Assembly (NCBI GenBank): GCA_900545005.1
Contig: UQXO01000001.1
Span: forward strand, 1-64,000
Source of the DNA: an uncultured Mycoplasmatota bacterium
Lineage (GTDB): Bacteria > Bacillota_I > Bacilli_A > RF39 > UBA660
Reading direction: 5' to 3'
DNA: 64,000 nt
The translations under genes and the position numbers were made by a program. Positions within the stretch are counted from its first letter, which is position 1. Each line of letters begins with the position of its first letter. Under the pieces are notes generated by a model that worked only from the letters and a program-made list of their open reading frames with translations, did not search any database and was not told where the DNA came from. Below, one piece after another: positions 59,086 to 64,000 of the stretch.

Positions 59086-62000
59086 TTAATTTACTTTCTT
59101 ATTTTTAATTATTAACTTATCGGCACAAGCAAGCATACTAGGTAAAATAATAAGCATTAACAACATTGAACACAAAGTACCAATCGAAATAGTCTTACAT
59201 ATCATTGCTGCAATATGGGAAGCAAATTTACCCACTATTAAAGTTACAATAATTAAAATAGAAGCACTTGTTAATATCGTATGAATAGATTTATTATAAG
59301 AGTTAATTAAGGCCTCTTTAATATCCATAGTTCTTCTTGATTCTAAATAATATGAAGTATAAAGGATAGCATAATCAATAGTAGCGCCCATTAAGATACT
59401 TTGAACAATTAGTAAGGCAATAAAATATACAGAGCCCCCAGCAAAAGTTAGAGTATCCATCGTAATGTAAACGGCACATTGGATTAAGAATACTAAAATA
59501 ATGGGAATTAAAATTGATTTAAAGGTAAAGGCTACAACAACAAAGATAAAAATCATTGTCAAAACAGTTATTAGGTTCATTTCCCCATCAAATGATTTAC
59601 TCATTTCCAGAGCCATTGGCGAGTCTCCTATAACATAAGCATTTTTACCATTCATATGATCTTTAACAGCAGTAATGAAGTTGTACGTTTCCTCTCCTTC
59701 AGCTTCTAAGGTTGTATTAAAGATAGCACGATTATAATCTTTTCCTACTAATAATTCTTTAGCATCACCAATAGTAGTTTTAGCATCACTAACTTTAGCA
59801 CGCATCTCCTTATCTATAAAATCATCAAAACGACTATCCGTTAAGATATCATCATTAATATAACGAACAAATTCTTCAACAGTTAAAGTCCAATCTTCAT
59901 TATAATGATTAACACTTCCATAATAGATGAATAATAAGTCCATAGTATTCTTATCAATATTATCAGCTAAGGGATTAATAAGTGCTAACATTTCAGTTAG
60001 ATTGAATTTAGTATTTTTCTTAACTGATTCCATAATCGCACGAACAGTATTTAGTTGACTCTTCATATCATCAGTAAACATAGGAGCATATTTTCTATCG
60101 TTTACAACATTATCTAATAAATAATTAACAAAGGTATCTAAAGATAAAGTAACTTTTTTACCATTTTGAACTTCATATAGGGAGTATAATAGTTTCAAAT
60201 CATCTTTAGAGGCATTAATTAAGTTAGCCATATCATAATAACTATATTTAGTATTATTATAAACAGAGTCCATAACAGTATTAACAAGGGTTAATTTACT
60301 TAGAGAATTATTATCAAGAGACCCTTTTAGCATCTCATCATTTTGATGATTAAGTAAGAACTTTGCAAATTCCATTGGTGTAATCATTGTATTAGTATTC
60401 ATAATATGATATAGGGTATAAATTTGTTTTACCATAGCATCCTCTGTACCAATAAGCTTAGCCATATCACTATAATTATATTTAGTACCATTGTTAGTTG
60501 ATTCCATAATATTCTTAGCTAAATTTAAAGTCTCGATGGTTTTCTCATCTAAAATTTTACTAAGAATAGCATTATCTTTATTTTCTAAAATTAGATTAAC
60601 AAATTCATATGGAGTTAAATAAATTTCTTTATTTTTAATTAGACCAACAACTTCATCAATTTTTTCTTCCGGAATACCAAAGATACTAGCAATTTTCTTT
60701 AAGGTTACTACTTCTTCATCTGTTATTTCAGCATTTTTAAGAGCTTCTTCTAACTTAGCCAGTAATTTATCAACATCAAGACCTGTTTTTTCTTCAATAA
60801 TATCTTTATATTTAGTTAATAATTCTTTAATTTCAGCTGGTGTGTAACCGTTAATAGTAACATTTTTTAAATCTAAAATAGAGTTAACATCATCTTTAGA
60901 TAAGTCAAAAATTTTAGCTAATCCATCAATGTCCATCTTAGTATTAATAATTTCTTTATTACTTAAAACTTTTAATAATTTTAAGGAAGCAACAGTATTA
61001 TCAGTAAATAGAGCTTGATATTCTGGATTAGTATAAACTTTATCTAAAGTAAAGTTAACAAATTCATTAATAGTTAATTTTTCATTAATATCTTGTAAAG
61101 ACTCATAGTACATGAATAGCTTATCAACATCATCTTTTGATAATTCAAACATATTAGCTATTTCACTAGAGTTTTTCTTCGTAGTAATATTATTCTTACT
61201 TAAGAATGGTTTAGCTTCTTTCAATAAAGCTTTTTGGTCTTTGGAAATATAAGCTTTATAAGTATCATTTTTTAAGACATAATTATTTATAAAGTTAGCA
61301 AGTTCAGGTAAAGTTATTTTGGTATTGGGATTAGTAGCATTATAAAGAATAAATAATTGGTCGACTTGGTCTTTAGATACTCCTAAGATGCTAGCAATTT
61401 CCCTAGATGTTCTCTTCTTATTTAAAGCATCAATACTAGTAAAGTTTTTAAGTTTAGTAATGTTTTGTCTTATTTCTGGAGTTATTTCTTTAGAAAGTTC
61501 AGCGTTCGGATAAACTTTGGTTTCAATAAAAGTAACTAAGTCATTAAAAGTCATAGTGGTTTCTTGCTTATTGTAGTAATTGAAATAGATTAATTTAAGG
61601 ACATAATCATCAATATCGACATCTTGACCTAAATCACTAAATTTATTTTTTAGTTCATCGTATTTTAAAGGCTCGTTAATAGTATTACCATAACATAAGA
61701 TTTGGTCGATTTTCTCAGTACCTTCTAAAGAACGACAATAAGCCCCAACATAATCTTCCTCATTACTTGGATAGATAAGAGCGATTTGGTTATTTTCTTT
61801 AAAAACTCTGGCGATATCATCTTGTTCATTAGAAGTAAATTCGTATTGTAGATTGCCTTTTAAGAAATAACTTAGCGCAAAGATAATAATAAATAAGAAA
61901 ATTGCCATATGACGAATGCCAAAACTAAAGTTTCCTAACCAATCTAATTTCATAGAGAAATGTTTCTTTTGAGTTTTCTCAATTAGTGAATCAAACATTA

Positions 62001-62916
62001 AGATTAAGGCTGGTAGGGCTAAGAAGATACTTATTAAACTGAATATTACTCCTTTAGCAAGAACAATTCCTAAATCACGACCGATAGTAAAGCTCATAAA
62101 TACTAAGGCAAGTAATCCGACAATAGTAGTAACTGAACTACTAGAAATAGAGCCAAAAGAATGGTATAAAGCATTTTTCATGGCCTCTTCCTTATTTTTA
62201 GTATGTTCTTTTTCTTGAGTATATCTATTCATTAACATGATAGAATAATCCATAGATAAAGCCATTTGTAAGATAGCACAAATCGAAGTAGTAATATTAG
62301 AGACACTACTAAAAATAATATTGGTTCCTTTATTTAGGAAAACAGCTAAACCAATAACAAATAGAAATAAGAATGGTTCAACATAACTATCACACATAAT
62401 AATTAGAATAATCATTGCACAGAATATTGCAAGAGCAATTACGGCAATATTAAGAACAGGAGCATTACGAGTTGCTACCTCTCCCGAAGTATAGACCTCA
62501 TAGTCTTTATAGTTATCTTTAACACTCTTATAGACATTAGCGGCATTTTTCGAGTCGTCCGCACCATCGACTGTTATTTCATAGAGAGTATATTCATCCT
62601 TATTATATTTATCAGAATCATCATAAGCAACAGATGAAACTCCCTCTATGTTTTCTAATTCATCTTTAATTTTGTTTTTATCTTCGGTACTTAAATCTTT
62701 GAACATAACATTTAAAGCACTAGTATCTAGTTCTGGGAACTCATCATTCATAATATCCATCCCGATTCTAGTCTCGGAAGTACTTGGTAAGTACTCAGTT
62801 AAATCATAGTTGATATGAACTTTAGTGGAAAGATACAAACAAACTACAGATAAAATTATAAAAATAGTTAGAACATAATTTCTTTTTTCAATAATGAAAT
62901 CAGTAACTTTTCGCAT
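59086..62916 (-). CDS. Giant MMPL/RND-family exporter with repeated outer loop
   Basis: A 1276-residue RND protein. The first half has a helix at about 13-31, an outer domain (about 35-150) and helices at about 155-355 with the SMDYSIMLMNRYTQEK segment; the second has helices at about 1113-1270 with GATIDYAILYTSYYLE. Between them the outer domain (about 360-1110) contains eight copies of an 80-residue unit, each beginning with a Thr-Leu/Ile-Thr-x-x-Glu-Phe-Val-like strand at about 454, 533, 613, 690, 765, 844, 922 and 1010. Most RND loops lack such repeats. It probably exports lipids or peptides; substrate unknown. Divergent TetR gene next to it. Confidence 0.86.
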   Translation of the reverse strand: MRKVTDFIIEKRNYVLTIFIILSVVCLYLSTKVHINYDLTEYLPSTSETRIGMDIMNDEFPELDTSALNVMFKDLSTEDKNKIKDELENIEGVSSVAYDDSDKYNKDEYTLYEITVDGADDSKNAANVYKSVKDNYKDYEVYTSGEVATRNAPVLNIAVIALAIFCAMIILIIMCDSYVEPFLFLFVIGLAVFLNKGTNIIFSSVSNITTSICAILQMALSMDYSIMLMNRYTQEKEHTKNKEEAMKNALYHSFGSISSSSVTTIVGLLALVFMSFTIGRDLGIVLAKGVIFSLISIFLALPALILMFDSLIEKTQKKHFSMKLDWLGNFSFGIRHMAIFLFIIIFALSYFLKGNLQYEFTSNEQDDIARVFKENNQIALIYPSNEEDYVGAYCRSLEGTEKIDQILCYGNTINEPLKYDELKNKFSDLGQDVDIDDYVLKLIYFNYYNKQETTMTFNDLVTFIETKVYPNAELSKEITPEIRQNITKLKNFTSIDALNKKRTSREIASILGVSKDQVDQLFILYNATNPNTKITLPELANFINNYVLKNDTYKAYISKDQKALLKEAKPFLSKNNITTKKNSSEIANMFELSKDDVDKLFMYYESLQDINEKLTINEFVNFTLDKVYTNPEYQALFTDNTVASLKLLKVLSNKEIINTKMDIDGLAKIFDLSKDDVNSILDLKNVTINGYTPAEIKELLTKYKDIIEEKTGLDVDKLLAKLEEALKNAEITDEEVVTLKKIASIFGIPEEKIDEVVGLIKNKEIYLTPYEFVNLILENKDNAILSKILDEKTIETLNLAKNIMESTNNGTKYNYSDMAKLIGTEDAMVKQIYTLYHIMNTNTMITPMEFAKFLLNHQNDEMLKGSLDNNSLSKLTLVNTVMDSVYNNTKYSYYDMANLINASKDDLKLLYSLYEVQNGKKVTLSLDTFVNYLLDNVVNDRKYAPMFTDDMKSQLNTVRAIMESVKKNTKFNLTEMLALINPLADNIDKNTMDLLFIYYGSVNHYNEDWTLTVEEFVRYINDDILTDSRFDDFIDKEMRAKVSDAKTTIGDAKELLVGKDYNRAIFNTTLEAEGEETYNFITAVKDHMNGKNAYVIGDSPMALEMSKSFDGEMNLITVLTMIFIFVVVAFTFKSILIPIILVFLIQCAVYITMDTLTFAGGSVYFIALLIVQSILMGATIDYAILYTSYYLESRRTMDIKEALINSYNKSIHTILTSASILIIVTLIVGKFASHIAAMICKTISIGTLCSMLLMLIILPSMLACADKLIIKNKKVN

Positions 62917-63046
62917 AATTTTTTCCTCCCTTTAACCCCCATTTTTCTGGGACGCACAACAAATTATATGCAAATAGGTATAAATTATAAAGCACACTTT
63001 TATGGATAGTGTCTAAATTTTTACAAGTGTTTGCATTTTGTCGCAT

Positions 63047-63063
63047 TTATGTGATATAATTTA
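63047..63063 (+). promoter_or_regulatory. Extended -10 promoter of the TetR gene
   Basis: TTATGTGATATAATTTA with TGA-TATAAT, identical to the element at 42515-42531. TTGCAT lies 18 bases before the -10, a possible -35. It lies in the intergenic region shared with the RND gene; no clear operator palindrome was found. Confidence 0.65.
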
Positions 63064-63084
63064 TCTAGTTTAAAGGTGGTTTAA

Positions 63085-63678
63085 ATGAAAGTCAAGAATA
63101 AAAATCGTTCCTCAATCAAAACAAGACAAAAAATCAGAGAAGCATTTGCCGAGTTGTTAAAAGAAAAAAATGAATTATCTAATATGAGTGTTACTGAGTT
63201 AGTAAAATTAGCTGATATCACCCGTTCAACTTTCTATACACATTATGATTCTATTTATGATGTTGCTAAAGACTTACAGGATGAAACGTTAGAATTGATA
63301 TCAATTTATGACAAGGATATACGTAGTATTAAAGATTTAGATAAGTATATTGACCGAGTTATTAATAATCTAAAAGAAAATGAGGATATGTATAGTACCC
63401 TTCTTCGAAGTAGGGAACCTCTGCTATTCATTGAAAAATTAAGTAATATGATTAACAAGAGATTGATGGATTTTCATATGTTTCAAGAAGGGGATTACAA
63501 CGATCTAATAGTAACTTTCTTTACTTACGGAATTGTTAATTTGTTTGTTAGATATTTTATGGGGGAATTAAAATGTTCTCTAGATGATATTGGGGAGTTT
63601 ATTAAAGGGATGGTTAAGGAGATGCTAAACAACAAAAATGTAAATCAGATGATTAGTATGGATATCAAAAATATATAG
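63085..63678 (+). CDS. TetR/AcrR-family regulator
   Basis: A 197-residue protein. The TetR DNA-binding domain spans about 15-60 (TRQKIREAFAELLKEKNELS, VTELVKLADITRSTFYTHYDS), followed by a helical ligand and dimer domain of the TetR_C type. It starts after AAAGGTGG. It lies divergent from the repeat-bearing RND exporter, so it most likely represses that exporter until an unknown ligand binds. Confidence 0.92.
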   Translation: MKVKNKNRSSIKTRQKIREAFAELLKEKNELSNMSVTELVKLADITRSTFYTHYDSIYDVAKDLQDETLELISIYDKDIRSIKDLDKYIDRVINNLKENEDMYSTLLRSREPLLFIEKLSNMINKRLMDFHMFQEGDYNDLIVTFFTYGIVNLFVRYFMGELKCSLDDIGEFIKGMVKEMLNNKNVNQMISMDIKNI

Positions 63679-63897
63679 AATGGTTTTAAAAGATTTAGTT
63701 AATAAGATATGGCTGTTTTTAAAGAAGTAGTCTTTTTCATTTTAAAAAAAGTCCCTATATAAGTAAGGAAAATATTCCTAGATGCATATTATCTTAAGTA
63801 TATAGTATGATATCTAATGTTATTCTAAAAGACAAGAAGTAATAAGAATTTTTTAATCTTTTTAGAAAATAGTGTACTAGTTAAAAGGGAAAGACAA
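63679..63897. other. Intergenic stretch, nothing recognised
   Basis: AT-rich sequence between the TetR gene and the next minus-strand gene. No hairpin with a T run right after the TetR stop was seen. Confidence 0.5.
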
Positions 63898-63937
63898 AGA
63901 AAAAATACTACTAGGCGGTTTTAGAACCTGTAGTATT
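63898..63937 (-). terminator. Terminator of the edge gene
   Basis: On the minus strand AATACTAC pairs with GTAGTATT, with an inner GGTT/ACC pair, then six T. It overlaps the stop codon. Confidence 0.8.
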
Positions 63938-64000
63938 CTTAGGATTATTAACTTTCTTAGAGTTAGATAATTTCTTTTTATTTTGATTAGAGCGGTGATA
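63911..64000 (-). CDS. 3' end of an unidentified gene (partial)
   Basis: An open frame of 29 codons plus TAG that continues beyond the window edge. The residues are Lys/Asn/Ser-rich (ending NTTGSKTA), a disordered tail. The terminator at its stop supports it as a real gene end. Identity cannot be told from this part. Confidence 0.6.
   Translation of the reverse strand, partial: YHRSNQNKKKLSNSKKVNNPKNTTGSKTA

Overview
The window is AT-rich DNA (about 70 % A+T by eye) from a low-GC Gram-positive bacterium of the Bacilli, probably an uncultured, wall-bearing relative of the Mollicutes lineage such as gut RF39/Erysipelotrichia-like groups. Evidence for this: a 16S rRNA 5' end of Firmicute type, enolase-SecG-RNase R-SmpB order, Soj/Spo0J-MscS-DUF951-YchF order, CIRCE heat-shock operators, diadenylate cyclase, FemABX, LysM amidases and N-domain-less ClpB. 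UGA is used as a stop codon (for example at 51093-51095) and the only tRNA seen is tRNA-Trp(CCA), so this is the standard bacterial code and not Mycoplasma code 4. Most genes are on the minus strand, which suggests one leading-strand arm. The soj/spo0J, ftsH/tilS and rRNA neighbours are typically origin-proximal, but no dnaA gene or oriC is in the window.

Layout. 1-543: 5' part of a 16S rRNA gene and its promoter (minus). 1.0-9.7 kb: DUF402 protein, CtpA protease, envelope proteins, CdaA/CdaR c-di-AMP module, DUF3048 lipoprotein-like protein. 9.7-14.3 kb: smpB, rnr, a pseudopilin, secG and eno. 14.5-22.3 kb: DUF308 protein, beta-lactamase-fold hydrolase, the str operon (rpsL, rpsG, fusA, tuf) and a YfcC-type transporter. 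22.4-23.7 kb: an XRE regulator divergent from an exported InlB-repeat protein, with an operator-like palindrome over its -35 box. 23.8-39.3 kb: typA, yugP-like protease, cysS, femABX, ychF, AbgT transporter, DUF951, mscS, parB, parA, DHH phosphoesterase, ftsH, tilS.

39.5-45.2 kb is the most accessory-looking part: short lineage-specific genes, a degenerate signal-peptidase-like protein, a cold-shock gene with a coupled tiny ORF and WalR-like boxes, a second XRE regulator, a broken copy of the 3' half of tRNA-Trp about 0.8 kb downstream of the intact tRNA, and three perfect DnaA boxes. 45.2-50.1 kb holds clpB and htpG, each with a sigma-A promoter overlapped by a CIRCE element. 50.2-53.7 kb is a wall-lysis group (holin, M23-LysM, SleB-like hydrolase, amidase with four LysM). 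53.9-64 kb: a helicase IV-like enzyme, a cytosolic leucine-rich-repeat protein with a small partner gene, MTA/SAH nucleosidase, a giant MMPL/RND exporter with eight roughly 80-residue repeats in its outer loop, a divergent TetR regulator, and the 3' end of another gene.

I found no CRISPR array, transposase, integrase, riboswitch or complete mobile element. The best candidates for something undescribed are the repeat-bearing RND protein with its TetR partner, the LRR protein pair, the FtsH with a Rho-N-like tail, and the small-gene island around the tRNA-Trp scar. All functions are read from sequence patterns only; no database search was run.
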